Shown piece after piece: positions 1 through 12,115 of a stretch of 64,000 nucleotides of DNA. Every line of letters starts with the position of its first letter. Positions within the stretch are counted from its first letter, which is position 1. The notes under the pieces are model-generated. The model saw only the letters and a list, made by a program, of their open reading frames with translations, had not been told where the DNA came from and did not search any database. Position numbers and translations under genes: made by a program. The DNA comes from Glossina fuscipes (taxonomy: Eukaryota > Arthropoda > Insecta > Diptera > Glossinidae): contig NW_023998433.1 of NCBI RefSeq assembly GCF_014805625.2, forward strand, positions 1,349,297-1,413,296. Direction: 5' to 3'.

Positions 1-769
1 TATGTAAATGTATATAAATATGTATATATAGATATAGCACAAGAGTGCATGAGAACATTTAGTAGCATTTGCTTTTCACACTCAGTCATTTACTTACATT
101 TGTGTACAGACACAAAGACAAATACCTCTTCAGCAAAAATATGTACGGATTGTGAGTTTGAATTGAATACTGATGAAAGATCACACGAAAAGAAAACCAA
201 CATTTTCATTCAGTAATTTTCAGCTGTGGCAAACGCATCGTCTCGGTTTAACGCGCGCTCTGACAATCTTCAAAATAGATAATAAGTGCAAGATTGTTAT
301 AGGGAATTTATAATAAAGACCTGAATGTCTATGTATTTGCCTATGTGATAACATTCTAAAGGGTGACAAATATCGGCCGACTAGTGTAACAAATTTCATA
401 AATAAAAGGATTTTGTTGTTAAGAAATATAAAGAAAAAATTAAGAAAGAAATTTTTTTAAAATTCATTTAGTACATTATTAGTATTGTTAGCGTATGTGT
501 GCATACATATACATACGTACGTAAAAATGTATATTTGACATACATATATATTCATTAACCGCCACCACTAGTATAACTGGCACCATTTTAAGGTTACAGT
601 CCACGTAATGATCACGATCCTCCTATGTTGATGCTAATGCTACACAATAGTAATTTTATTATGATACAAACACAAGTAGCTATCGCTCTATAAAAATAAT
701 TACTTTGGAATGCGTTTCCGTTTATGCTCTACTTCAATACATAAAATAAATATTTGTACATAAAAGCAT

Positions 770-771
<2 letters not shown>

Positions 772-802
<31 letters not shown>
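772..802. repeat. (TA)n microsatellite
   Basis: About 31 bp of uninterrupted TA dinucleotide. Similar TA runs occur at 1465-1484, 1495-1513, 5006-5041, 8088-8115, 17145-17171 and 43089-43119. Confidence 0.95.
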
Positions 803-808
<6 letters not shown>

Positions 809-1083
809 TACTAACGGAGCAGATACTAGCTTTTTTCTTGTTTAAGTAAGTCTTTGGCTATCTGAGCATTTCAACCAATAACCACTCTCTTATTGCATTT
901 GTAAAAACTGTCATAATCTCAATTCAAATGCCACAACAACCTCAAAACTTTCACATTTTGTATATAAATTTTCTCACAACCACGCACACAAAGTACTAAA
1001 AATTCTCATGAAATTTCTCAAACAGAAAAAAAAAAAAGAGCACATCAAACAGAGTCTACGAACGGAAGAACTAACCCTATGAA

Positions 1084-1128
1084 TATCTATCTATCTACCC
1101 ATCTATTTGTCTATCTATCTATCTGTCT
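1084..1128. repeat. (TATC)n tetranucleotide microsatellite
   Basis: An imperfect array of TATC/CTAT tetranucleotides with a few substitutions (ACCC, TTTG, CTGT). Confidence 0.9.
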
Positions 1129-1464
1129 ACATGTCTGCTTAACTGTGTATATGTACGTGTGTACGTATCTCTCTTGGCACAAAATACAACACCAGGCCAA
1201 CAGCACGACAGCAATAGAACAAAATATGAACTGAAAAAGAAATGAAAACGAGTCGAAAAAATTTGCTAAAAGAATTTAAATTTTTTCCAAAATCATCCAT
1301 TCACTGCTGATATCCGGAATAAGTGCTTTTTTTTCAGTGAGAAAATTGTGCACGAACGTCGTCGGTAAAGGAAAATCATAACTGTAAGTAGTTGATAGCA
1401 TTTTTTTTTTAAGTGCATACGTTTTCTTTAATTCTTATTATTGTGATACACATCCATACACATA

Positions 1465-1513
1465 CATATATATATATATATATACGTACATACACATATA
1501 TATATATATATAT
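1465..1513. repeat. Two (TA)n tracts split by CGTACATACACA
   Basis: Two TA runs (about 1465-1484 and 1495-1513) are separated by a short CGTACATACACA spacer, followed by further TACATA-type sequence. Confidence 0.9.
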
Positions 1514-2639
1514 ACATGTATACATACATACCATATACATATATGTATCCACACTATACCATAAATAAAATGTTATACGATGTAGGATATCCGCTTAAAT
1601 ATCAACCCGATTACCAAATAAATTAAAAACATTTTCTTTTATAAGAAATTAAAAAGAAAGAATAATAAGAAAGAAAGGGGGAAAAAAAACAAACGCTTCT
1701 CACATCTCTATTTAGATAGATGATAGCCAGTTTTCTTCTTTAGTTGATCATTGACATTATTCGGAGTATATCTTTTATATAAATTCACCCCCCGCTAAAA
1801 CACATGCATATGCGAAAATAATTATTGACTGAGCTTAATGTATAATTTATACGATACCGCATACTGTAAACCGAGATTCAAAACAACTCATGTACAGATG
1901 TATGGCATTCGTATAAGAATACATAATTGTAAGTGCAGTTGGTGATTAATAATGAATTGTATGCACAAACGGATGTAAATCTTAATTCTTTCATTATAAT
2001 TTATCAATTCCGCTGCTACCTACGTCACCATCTTCATTTAAAGCTTGGCCAGCCAGACTTGTAATTGTTGCCATTATAGTTTATATTCTTACGAATCCGT
2101 GCATATAAAAACAATTGTTAAATATAATTCGATGCAACGTTTATATTACATGTAACATCACAGTGAAAAACACTTGTAATATCAACTAAATTAGGAGGAC
2201 TCGATGTCCTCTTCCTAAAGAATTTTTCCGGGCAATTAGATTTAACTACAGATCTACAACTATATCTAGCTCAAATTTCCGATCCGATTTTAGAGCATAT
2301 TATGTTTAAAAAAAAAAACAAATAAAAAAAATAAAAATTTATATATATGAGGAGCTCTCTGAATATTTTAATATGTGAAGTCACACAAATGTTCGAATAA
2401 ATTTTTATTTCTTTCAACTATGTTCAAAGTTCAATTCTCATTTTTTAGGATCGGAAAAATAAGAATCAAACTTCCCAAATTCCGATATTACAAAAGTTAA
2501 TGCTTGGCACGAGTCTCGAGATGAATTCATCTTAACTTTTTGCTTATATTAAAAATGTAAATACAGAGTACATAAATTGCATTTGATAGAACTATTAGAG
2601 CTGCGGCCCACTATTGAACACTACACTACAGCACTCTAC

Positions 2640-2975
2640 AAGTATTCATATTGCGACCTGTCAAAATAAGATGTTATATGGGAAGTGGTCGGAAAAGTGT
2701 TCTGATGTGAACCATATTCGATAGCTTTCCTCCTTGGGGAAAAAGACGCTATTGCCATCAATTTCTTAAAAATATTTAGGAAATTTCAACCTTTAACTTG
2801 AAAATAAGAATACATGGACAGACATCGAACAGATAGGCAAATAGACAAGCCTTCTGAATTGATCGGTATAATAAGACGTTTGTCTACATCAAGTTCGTCC
2901 GGGTGTTGCATACATCTGCACCTAAAACCTAATGTAACCCTTGTACCACATGTGGTTTGGAGTATAAAAAATATT
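2640..2975 (+). repeat. Dispersed repeat family Q, copy 1
   Basis: This resembles segments at 5575-5930, 7555-7930, 13790-14060 and 20830-21200. Shared landmarks in order are a GATxxxxxATTTTCAATAG-like block followed by CCTTGGGG-type sequence, an ACAGACxG tract, GGTATAATAA, and finally GCATACATCTGCAC with AATGTACC or AATATACCCTT. It is non-coding by composition; open frames across it are chance. The family looks like an old, short interspersed element without its own protein. I cannot assign it to a named family. Confidence 0.6.
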
Positions 2976-3354
2976 ATTATAGTAAATAACAATTCTCATC
3001 AATATATGCTACTTTTTTATTCAATCTTTCTTATTTATCATTGAAATTCCTATTAAAATATTACAACAAATTCAACCTTCAAAATGTGTAGAGAATATAT
3101 TTTGAGCCTTTGGAGTTCAGAAAGTAAGCGTTTTGTCGCGTTATACTTAGCATCAAATTCATTATAGCATTGTTACCTATAAAAGCAGCAGTATACATAC
3201 GTAAGTATAAAAACATATACAGTGACCGTATAATAATGCAGAGAATATAGAAACACACGCAAATCAAAAAAGTCAAACACCAGCCTGGAATGCTACCGGC
3301 ATAGACGATGATCGAAAAAGAGTATGTCTTTTCTTGTTAAGATTATAGTGGCGA

Positions 3355-3446
3355 TTGCGACGGTGGTAGTGGTGGTGGTGTTAATGTTGGCGATGTTAGT
3401 GATTGTGATGGTGGTTGCTGTTGCTGTTGTGGTGGTGGTACAATAA
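3355..3446. repeat. GTG/GTT-rich low-complexity tract
   Basis: About 90 bp built from GTG, GTT and GCT triplets on the plus strand (poly-Thr/Ile/Ala if read on minus). No splice or start context supports a coding role; it is most likely a degenerate trinucleotide repeat. Confidence 0.7.
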
Positions 3447-5000
3447 GTCGAGTCTATTAAAAACAAGAGACGTGCAGAACACGCAGCCAATAAACAAATC
3501 AACAACAATGTCAGGAGCCAGTCATTCCGTTACTGCACATAAGCAAGCATAATTTCATGTAATACACACTCACGCGTACGTAAATATAGATATTATCGTT
3601 TGTTCATAGTATATTACGATGCAAAGCATTTGATAAAGTTGAAAAATTAAGTTAAAAGAAAAGAAAAAGTCATCGAAAGCGTTATTGGAAACGAACCGTA
3701 ATATAACATATAAAAAAGTATTATACGAACAAATAAATGAAAGATTAGAAAGGAAAAAACATGAAAGAATTTCAAGCTTTTGTTATTCACTATATTTCCT
3801 CTCATACGCATTCCATGAATTCATGCTTTTTATATATGCACATACACATATTCGTAATAGTGGCGAGGTATTCACATTTACTTGACCATAACCCTTCATC
3901 GATGCGTTCGTCTGCGTCGCGAGTGGCGGCTGAATTGCAATATTGCGAAATTCAAAAATAGCACCTTCCTCGAATGCCACAGCTTATCGCATTCACATTC
4001 CTACAATTTGCAAAGATCATATCAAATTATATTAAAAAGGAAAAAGGCCACGTTAGGAGTATTGTAGACATTTATTTTTTTTTTTTTTTTCATTCTCGTT
4101 ATCGGAAGAAACAAATATATAGAGAATATATACATACACGGAAACTCATCATTAAAGTATAGCGAATAGGGCTAAACTACTATATATATATATAAATTTT
4201 TCTATTTATAAGGGTCAGAGTACACACTAATTGATTTCGTTTCGTGTCTACAGAGTGAGTTAAAGTTAAAGGCATACTTTATAATATATATTGAAATAAT
4301 GTTTTTTAAAGAGCACCAGCTCAACTATTTCAGTTGTTATGCTTCTTCTTGTACATATAAGTTCACTGTATTCGATACTCTTAATTTATTTAAACTCTTT
4401 TTCCAGCTTCTACTCTTTTTTTGTGTTATCGTATCGCCGTTCAAAAGTAAAGACTACGGGGATTACTTTTTTTATATAAAACATTCAGGTAATTCATTGC
4501 GGTTTTTTAATCAAAAAGAAAAATAAAGGCGCTTAAGCGCGGCACAGAATTCATGCTATGCCTATGAAGATATTCTTAGCAAAAAAACAAGATTATGTCT
4601 CTTCGTATGTTGTTCTAAATAAAATATCTTGCATTTAACATTTCACGCTTAAAAACATAAGTAATAATTAAGTAATTTATCAATATGATGAAGAAGGCGA
4701 AGCATCTTGTGGGGAGCAGATTTTAATTGAACTATTTGATTTTAATTGAACTATTTGTTAAATTTTATGATGTCAGTAGCATTAACATTTATCTAATATT
4801 TTCTAAAATGGCCGATCTATTTATTATTCGAATTCACTTTGCAGTCAATTCATCATTCGACCTCTTTTTTCGACTACCCCTGAATTTGTTAGGTATTAAT
4901 ACTAATTAATAATAAAAATTGCTAATTAAAATCATGCATATAGATATGCCCGTTTACGTATGTATATATTATAGATTATATATAGATATATCCGTACATG

Positions 5001-5048
<48 letters not shown>

Positions 5049-5090
5049 TATATGTATTGCATATACACTCGCTCCTAACATATATGTATA
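3447..5090. other. Non-coding stretch
   Basis: No gene recognised. AT-rich, with a poly-T run near 4075-4090 and short TA tracts. Short open frames here have no domain or codon signature I can support. Confidence 0.55.
5006..5041. repeat. (TA)n microsatellite
   Basis: About 36 bp of TA repeat about 60 bp left of the SINE tail at 5098. Confidence 0.95.
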
Positions 5091-5097
5091 TATCATT

Positions 5098-5264
5098 ATT
5101 ATCATTCTTATTATTATAAATTTGGCCAGAGAATCAATTCTAAGACTAAAAAATTCCTAAAGCACTAGCATCCAAGGGTTTCGGCTTTTATTAAAAACTC
5201 GACCGCACTTGAGATTTGACAGTTGCTCGTCGAGACTCTTGCCTACTCGGCTGCTCAGGCGGGT
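5098..5264 (-). mobile_element. tRNA-derived SINE copy A (minus)
   Basis: Read on the minus strand it starts CCCGCCTGAG, passes an A-box-like CAGCCGAGTAGGC, a damaged B-box region ending TCAAATCTC, the block AAGTGCGGTCGAGTTTTTAAT, then GCCGAAACC, GATGCTAGTGCTTTA, TTAGTCTTAGAATT, CTCTGGCCAAATTTAT and a TAA-type tail. The B-box copy is about 10 bp shorter than in the copy at 37775, which would weaken Pol III transcription. Possible target duplication ATATGTATA flanks it, but in such AT-rich DNA this is weak. Confidence 0.8.
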
Positions 5265-5574
5265 TTATATGTATACAATATAATAAATTCTTTTGATATT
5301 ACTGTCATTTGATATGAAATACCGTATTAACTTTATTTCTTAAATTGCTCTTCAGACCTCCGCGCCAGTTTGTTATCTACACTTTACTTCATTTTGAGGA
5401 AACGAATTTATTATACAACATAGATAAACTTAGTTGTTTGCAGTTTTCGTGGAAAACATTCGCTGACGGTAGTAGAACCTTAAAAAGTTTAAAATGATTT
5501 CTTATTTTTAAAAATTATTCAATTTATATACTGCCAGAAGTTTGTATACGTATTTAAATTGTAAGCAAACGAAA

Positions 5575-5930
5575 ACACTGTAGTGGGACCCGACAGGCCA
5601 TTAAATACTCTTTACCAGTTCTCTTAATATAGTTGTTACTGATATAATGATTTTTCCAAATAAGTTCTTAGATGGAAAGAGGGTCGAAGAAATGGTCCGA
5701 TTCGAAATATTTTCAATAGCGTTCGTCGTTGGGCCAAAGCAGGTCGGTGCGCAAAGTTTCAATAAAATATCTCAGAAGACTTGATACTTTTTGATTAAAC
5801 ATAAGAAAAGAAGATGGACAGACGGGTAGATAAGCTGGGTCTATATTAGGTTTTTCTAGGCGTTGTATACTTCCGGACAACATACGCTACTTAATGTACC
5901 ACAAATTTTGTAGGGTATGGACGGCAGAAA
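5575..5930 (+). repeat. Dispersed repeat family Q, copy 2
   Basis: This shares the left end (GCAAACxAxxAAAACACT, then ATTAAATACxCT) with the copy at 7555, and shares internal blocks (CCGATTCGAAATATTTTCAA, GTTCGTCGTTGGG, GATGGACAGACGGGTAGA) and the right end (TACTTCCGGACAACATACGC, AATGTACC) with the other members. No coding capacity. Confidence 0.65.
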
Positions 5931-7554
5931 ATCATTTTATTATTAGATGATATTATCGGATCCCTTGGATAATAATGTCCGAATTTTTCTAGGATTTTTG
6001 TTTATCTAATCATATTAAATCATAAGGCTTGTCGTCCATCTGATTAAGCGTAGATACATAACAATAGTAAGCATCGAGCTTATGCTGAGGAGTTGACTAA
6101 GAAAAACATTGACTCAGTAATTTTATTATTAACTGAAATTTTTACTGCAACGTATAGCTATGAACTTCTTGATACTATTACTTTTTTAAACCTATTCAAG
6201 GCAGACTTAATGATGATCTTCATAAAATTTATCACGTCGCGTGCAAAAATTTTAATGGCTCCTATAGTTTAATTATTTGTTTTTTTTTTTTTTTTTTGTT
6301 AAATCTGGTAAATAATACCGAAATTGCTTCATTGCCTAATTTAAATCTGAAAGCATTTTCATATGTATTTTTTCTTTTTTTAATGAAGAAAATTGTATGT
6401 ATGTATATATGTATACGCTGTGTCCAAAAAGTGAGGCTTATTCAAATTTTTCCTTTTTTAAATCTATTTATTATTTCAAATCTATTGCGCCGTTTATTCA
6501 TTAATCTTAACATAAATGTTGAGCTTTATATAAAACTATGAATTTGTTTTTTTTAAGTTTTGAACGTTTGCTTATAATCAATTGAAATGAAAGCAACTCA
6601 CTCAACGCTCATTATCTTTTTGACTTTTTTCATTTTTGTTTAATGGCGTTTCCCTTCCAGGTGAATTTTATTAAACATAATAAATAAATAAATAAGGAAA
6701 ATATGATTCTCATTATCCTAATTTCTCTGGTATGACTTTTTGGAACTTAATTCAAGGAATTAAATATTGTTTCCAGTCCCGATTTTCGGATTTTTTAAAT
6801 TTAATTTTCAAGACGCACCTGTTTAGCGAAGTGAATCAGTGGGATTGTGTTGATTTCACTTTCCGTCCATTGTAGTTATGTTGTCTCGATTTATTCCGTC
6901 TCTGATGTCTTCTCGATAATCTTACAAAATTTACACTCGCAGGCTTTAGCCACCATATGGTCAGATATTTTCTTTCATGCAAACGTAAATATTATATATT
7001 TCTCTGCCAAGTTAATTGGCAAATGAAGATGGAAGATAATTTCTTCTGTGCCACTCCACTTGTGGTTACAATTTCGGATGGGTTATTTAAATGCGTTAAA
7101 AGTGAAAGCACTATTGGACTTTTATTTTAATTGCATTGACGCCGTCGTTATAATAAAATTCTATCATTTAAAGTGTATTCTAAAAACCTGCAACTTTGAA
7201 TCACCTACGCATATTAATTGTATGTAAACAATGCCCTCAATTCTTTCTCGATTCACCCCGATATTGATTTATGATCATGAATTTTATAAAATTATCGTTA
7301 AACGCGCGGCCAGTATGATAGACTTTTCAGGGAAGCTGGTTTCGCACTTAATTCATTAGGAAAACCTGGAAGTAATTTCTAAAGAGTTGTAGTTTCGATT
7401 TTAAGCTATCTGCGAATATATTCAATAAAGCAAATTTGTTAACATATTCATTAAAATATTGAAAATGGACTTCGCCTTTAATGCTCTTTGAAACAGATAT
7501 TCAACTGCTACACTCACACAATTTTAAAATTTTTCTTTCTTTTAAAGTAGCAAA
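5931..7554. other. Non-coding stretch
   Basis: No gene recognised. A long poly-T run at about 6281-6297 and no repeat I can name. Confidence 0.5.
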
Positions 7555-7930
7555 CAAGTAAAAACACTACAATGGGGGTATTGCGCATCATTAAATACCC
7601 TACATCGCCTCGCTTAATATGACTTTTCAAAATGAGGTGTCCTAAGAGGGTGTCCGATCCAAATCATTTTCAATAGTGTTCGCCCTTGAGGCGAAAACAT
7701 GTTAATTTACCGCCAATCTTCGAAATTCATCAAAATATCTCCATAACTTCGACCTGTAGTTTGAATACGAGATGGATAGATGGACAGGCAGAGATATAAG
7801 CTTAAATCGATTAAGAAAGTGATTCATAATCGGTCGGTATAATAAAAAGTGGGTGCATCTCAAATCCATCTGGGTACCGCATACATGCGAACTAGCTTAA
7901 TATATTCTTATATTATAAGTGGGTATAGAG
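7555..7930 (+). repeat. Dispersed repeat family Q, copy 3
   Basis: The best-preserved member. Left end GCAAACAAGTAAAAACACTA, internal GTCCGATCCAAATCATTTTC and AATAGTGTTCGCCCTTGAGG, a GATGGATAGATGGACAGGCA tract, GGTCGGTATAATAAAAAGTG, and right end CCGCATACATGCGAAC with CTTAATATATTC. It carries no open frame of its own. Confidence 0.7.
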
Positions 7931-8087
7931 TGTACTCACATCCAGACTATATTAATCAGTTTATCTAAACAAATACATATACATACATACAGAGGTTGAA
8001 AACCGTTAGTTGAAAATATTCATCAGGATTATATATATGTACTTTTCGCAAAAAGAGACAAAGTGAATATATATACGTGTTTGCATG

Positions 8088-8118
<31 letters not shown>

Positions 8119-8789
8119 TTTACTTAATTATACACTATTACTTATATATAATATTCACTTTTATGCAATATTTAATTCAAATAATAGTCATATTTAAAGT
8201 AGATATAATCCTTTTATTTATTCGGTTTATAATAAATTTCGATTTTTATGTAGAGAGATCTGGCTATGGGCGTTTCGATTCCTTTTAAATAAAAATTCGT
8301 TTCACTCTATTTTATTTGAAGTACATACACAAAAGCAGAAAAGAATAAAATTACCAATATTTCTTCTTTTTTTTTTTTCGGTGCTCTGCGTAGTCTAAAA
8401 TTTCTAGTTTCAAGTACATTTTTCGTTTTTTTTACTTTTTTTTCAATTTTATTTAATTCTTTTTATCTTCATGCTAGTTCTTTCACCTTTATGCTGAGGA
8501 ATGTGGCAAATCCAGTTCTTATAGAAACAAAACTTGCAGCGTTCTTTACAGTAGTAGAGGCATGCATACATCTCAGACCATAAGTCTGTTTTTCTCTCAC
8601 TTTACTCTTCAACAACGTGGAAGTGAGTGAACTTTTTTCAATAATTATGTGTGGAGGCAACTAGCCAGTGGTATATAATAGAACTGGTTTTACAATGCCC
8701 TCTTTCTTCCCCATTTGGTCAGAATGGCATATAACTACAGATATATGTATATACATATATACATATAAACACACACACACACACACGCA

Positions 8790-8831
<42 letters not shown>

Positions 8832-9720
8832 ATTATATGTATATATACCATTATATATATACATATATATACCATTATATATATATACCAAATATATATA
8901 TATATATTCATTCTAAGTCCCAAAAATACATTTAGGTGTGCGTGTGTGCAAGCATTGTGATTAATCTAACCGATGTTTGGTTACCTCTCAATCTCTCCCT
9001 AAGCTTATAAGCTTCGCTGATCTAATTTATATGTTTGTAGATATTTCATATTATTATCATTACTTTTTTCTTTTTTTTTTTTTTTTCGTTTAGTCTTGAT
9101 TTGTGCGTTTGTAATGTATTCTATTTATTAACCTAGTTTGCTTTTGTGTTAGAGTAAAAAAAATATGTGTTTACATATACCATGCACTTTACGTATGGAA
9201 GGTATGATTATTCTTAATTCACATATTCATAAATTACCTAAACATTGATTATGTATTATTTTAAATTAGAGCGTCGGATAACCGTAAGCCATTTCTTAGT
9301 CTTTCGCCCTGCCCAGCTTATGAATTCCTTTCTATTCGTATATATATTCATGTATGTAAAAAGAAAAATAAGTGAATTTACTTGAAAAAATTTTTATATT
9401 TAAGAAATGAGCAAGGTAACGACATCCAAACACATGGGGACGCAAGTTCCACTTTACTTGTTTAAAAAGTTCATAACAATGCGAAAGCATATATTATTAA
9501 AAAGTGTTATCGGTGCGGCTAGGCACACATTTTTCCCATAGACAACCATGCGACCATAAATAACATACACTTCGGAATAAATATGAAAATACATTATGAC
9601 ATTTATAGAAGAAATCCTAAAAATTGATTTTAGTTTTAAAGAACTACCTAAAGTGTATGCGAAAGAAATAAAAGGTAGCCTGTTGCCGGTTGTTCGACGT
9701 AGGAATGTCAGCGAATTATA
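7931..9720. other. Non-coding stretch with microsatellites
   Basis: Contains the TA tract 8088-8115 and the compound array 8734-8906; otherwise AT-rich sequence without a supportable gene. Open frames over the arrays are repeats read as poly(Tyr-Ile). Confidence 0.6.
8734..8906. repeat. Compound CA/TA microsatellite grading into a short minisatellite
   Basis: A (CA)n tract near 8769-8786 runs into (TA)n near 8792-8829, then into at least three copies of a unit containing TATACCATTATATATATA (starting near 8827, 8845 and 8868). The unit length is about 20-23 bp. Confidence 0.9.
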
Positions 9721-9722
9721 TG

Positions 9723-10491
9723 TTATACCCATCACCGAAGGAGGTTGATATAATCATTTTGTCAGAACGTTTGCAACGCCCAAAAGGAGGCCTAAGACAT
9801 CAAACAAAGTGTATATATTCTTGATCAGCATCAAATTTAAATCGATTTAAACATGCATATCTGTCCGTTTGTGTTATGTCTGTTGCAAACATTCTTCTGG
9901 CCGCAAAAAAGGAAGCTTGGCAGAAACATTGAAAGTTCTTGTATGCAGGTTGGTATTGAAAATCGGCGAAATTGGCCGGGAGAGACGCGTGCAGTAGCCC
10001 GTAAAATGAGAATACTTTTGTTTTCCAAAACGTATAAAAAATTGGAAAAATGTAAAAAACTCTACTCTACTCTACTCTACTGCTCAATTTTATAGTGTGT
10101 CATAATCTTATTGTTTTTGTCAAAACCTTTATAACACACATAAATAAGCTTTAAGAATTCCATAAAATGTAGAAATGCGTGGCCAGTTTCACAATCGGAA
10201 TGTATCTGAGCATATCCGCCTGTTCGTCTGCCCAACTGTGTAGTATCAACGATAAACATTCTCCCGTTCGCCAAACTGGAGATTTCGCTTACAAATTCGC
10301 GAAAGAATTTGAAAATGACCCAAACTTCTCAAAGTACGCACCCACAACGCCAAACTTGTGTCACAGCCGCGCCCATCCAACATTATAGAGTATCAAAATT
10401 TAGTTCTTTTCCATTTTTTTATTTTTTTATAGGATAACGGTGATGGGTATAAAAGATTTAGGTCACGACCGAATATAATTTTCTTACTTGT
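9723..10491 (+). mobile_element. Dispersed element family P, copy a
   Basis: The left end reads TTATACCCATCACCG. Near the right end the exact reverse complement CGGTGATGGGTATAA occurs (about 10437-10452), followed by a terminal block with CACGACCGAATATAA and TTTTCTTACTTG. Internal landmarks are ATTCTTGATCAGCATCAAAT, CGTTTGCAAC, GCAGGTTGGTATTGAAAAT and TACAAATTCGCGAAAGAATT. The same landmarks recur at 17289, 19015, 20488, 40600 and, reversed, at 46980. Inverted ends, no transposase and many copies suggest a non-autonomous DNA element. The left terminal block is missing here. Confidence 0.65.
10061..10082. repeat. (CTCTA)n pentanucleotide repeat
   Basis: About four units of CTCTA/CTACT inside element P copy a. 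Confidence 0.9.
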
Positions 10492-12034
10492 TTTATGTTT
10501 TTCTCAATTATTCAGGCGAAAGTCTCCACTGCTGTAGCAGGGGATAATTGTCAGAAAGTAGTGAGAAGAAAGACCTACGAAATGATTGCGGTCTTGGCGA
10601 TGTGTTCCTCCCGATCGGAAAATATTATGCCTTTGCCGACCTAGCTTCGCTATAGCTACAATCACAAACCAATCGTGTAAAGCATGGTCTATCGCATAGA
10701 AAACTGAAGTCGGTTATGCTGACTTAATAATGGCACTTCTTTATCGCCATGCGTTGGGATTTATCTGAAAGAAATTCAGGTTTTCATTACTTCTAAAACA
10801 TTTCATGCTAAATCCCGAACTGTTCACCATTACTTGACATCCGTAATCCCTGCTACCAATAAGCACCTGACATATATTCTTCGATATGGCATACCAAGCT
10901 TGTTTAATACCTATCATTTCAAATTATTAAGAAAAGGTCTGGGTAAAAAATACATTCACTAGCAGAGACTTGCAATTTAATTCGAAATTTTGAAATATGT
11001 AAATATTGAAATCTGTCTATGTTGGCTTTTATGGTTCTTATGGGCGCGATACGATGCCTTGTCGTCATTACATTTTATGATTGCTTGAATGTATTTTCCA
11101 TCCTGCGCTCGATCATATCATCCAATTACCTTAATGTTTTTCCGGATTTTTCGCTAACACTCGTCGTCAACGACCGAGATCTTTTGCCAAAGTCTCTTGT
11201 TTTTTCAAATTCTTCGCGGTCACAAAGAAATGAATATTTGTAACGACCTTATTAGTTATATGATACCGTTACAATCGAAATAGATGGTAATCAGAAAAAG
11301 AACATATAAAGAAACTAACCAGCATTTTCGGGGTTGGACTTATGGTGTTTTTTTGTACATTTTACCTTAAATGAAAATTGTTGCTTTCAGTTGTTGTAAT
11401 GTGTTAGTCTGAATTCGAGTCAAATCGTTTTGTGGACTGGCGGTTTTGAAGCGGCATCCTACCCTCAAAAATAGGCCCTACGAGTTTGCACTTCAGTTCG
11501 CTTCACGGTTAGCTTTTATCTTTAAAAGAGAAAGTGCTTTTTTTTTCTTTTTTTTTTTTTTTGGGTTGTTCAAGATTTGATTTGAACAAGACTTCCTGCT
11601 CAGCTTTTCGGTAACTTAAATAATCCCCAGAGTTGCATGCAAGTGTATTATGAGTTATGATAGAGTTCTCTTTTCATTCTGAGAGAGTAGACAATTATTC
11701 TTTGAATCTTCTTTAAGATGTTGTTGTTTGTGGTGCGTTTGAATTGAATCTTCTCTTTATTGCTAAATGACTTACAACCAATAGTTTACATTAAATGAAG
11801 TCACGGAGTTACTTTCCTTACATATCGAAACTTGCGAAAAGTGTAGCATACAAACCAGCACATTTTAAATGTTAACGCTTATTGCTCATACGTTGACATG
11901 AATTCTTGGAAATTGTTAAACAGGCTTTACACTAAGATGAAAAAAATGAAATGGAATAAAAAAAGAAATTAATCCAATTACTCAATAAGGGAATCAGGTT
12001 TTGGATAAACATAATTTTTTTAACTTTGACTCTA
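10492..12034. other. Non-coding stretch
   Basis: The part 10500-11300 has somewhat higher GC than its surroundings and may be decayed repeat, but I could not assign it. No gene supported. Confidence 0.45.
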
Positions 12035-12115
12035 CACGCCACATCACTTGTGGTACAAGTGCATATTAAGTTTGTCCGGATGTATGCACCATCCAGCAAG
12101 ACTTGAGATCGACCC
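12035..12115 (-). repeat. Dispersed repeat family Q, terminal fragment (minus)
   Basis: Read on minus, GGTGCATACATCCGGACAAA then CTTAATATGCACTTGTACCA matches the right-hand end of family Q. Only the end is present. Confidence 0.55.

Larger units (their letters stand above)
1..2639. other. AT-rich non-coding stretch
   Basis: No open frame of convincing composition is seen on either strand. The stretch is AT-rich with poly-A and poly-T runs and several microsatellites (listed separately). It could be intergenic DNA or part of a long intron of a gene outside the window; nothing here decides which. Confidence 0.6.

Noticed and set aside
3293..3508. Minus-strand frame starting with a hydrophobic MLLICLLAACSARLLF
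   Set aside because: The rest is the GTG/GTT low-complexity tract read as Thr/Ile; no splice or conserved context for a secreted protein.
8661..8923. Overlapping open frames of up to 82 codons on both strands
   Set aside because: They are CA/TA microsatellite read as poly(Tyr-Ile) and poly(Cys-Val); no coding meaning.
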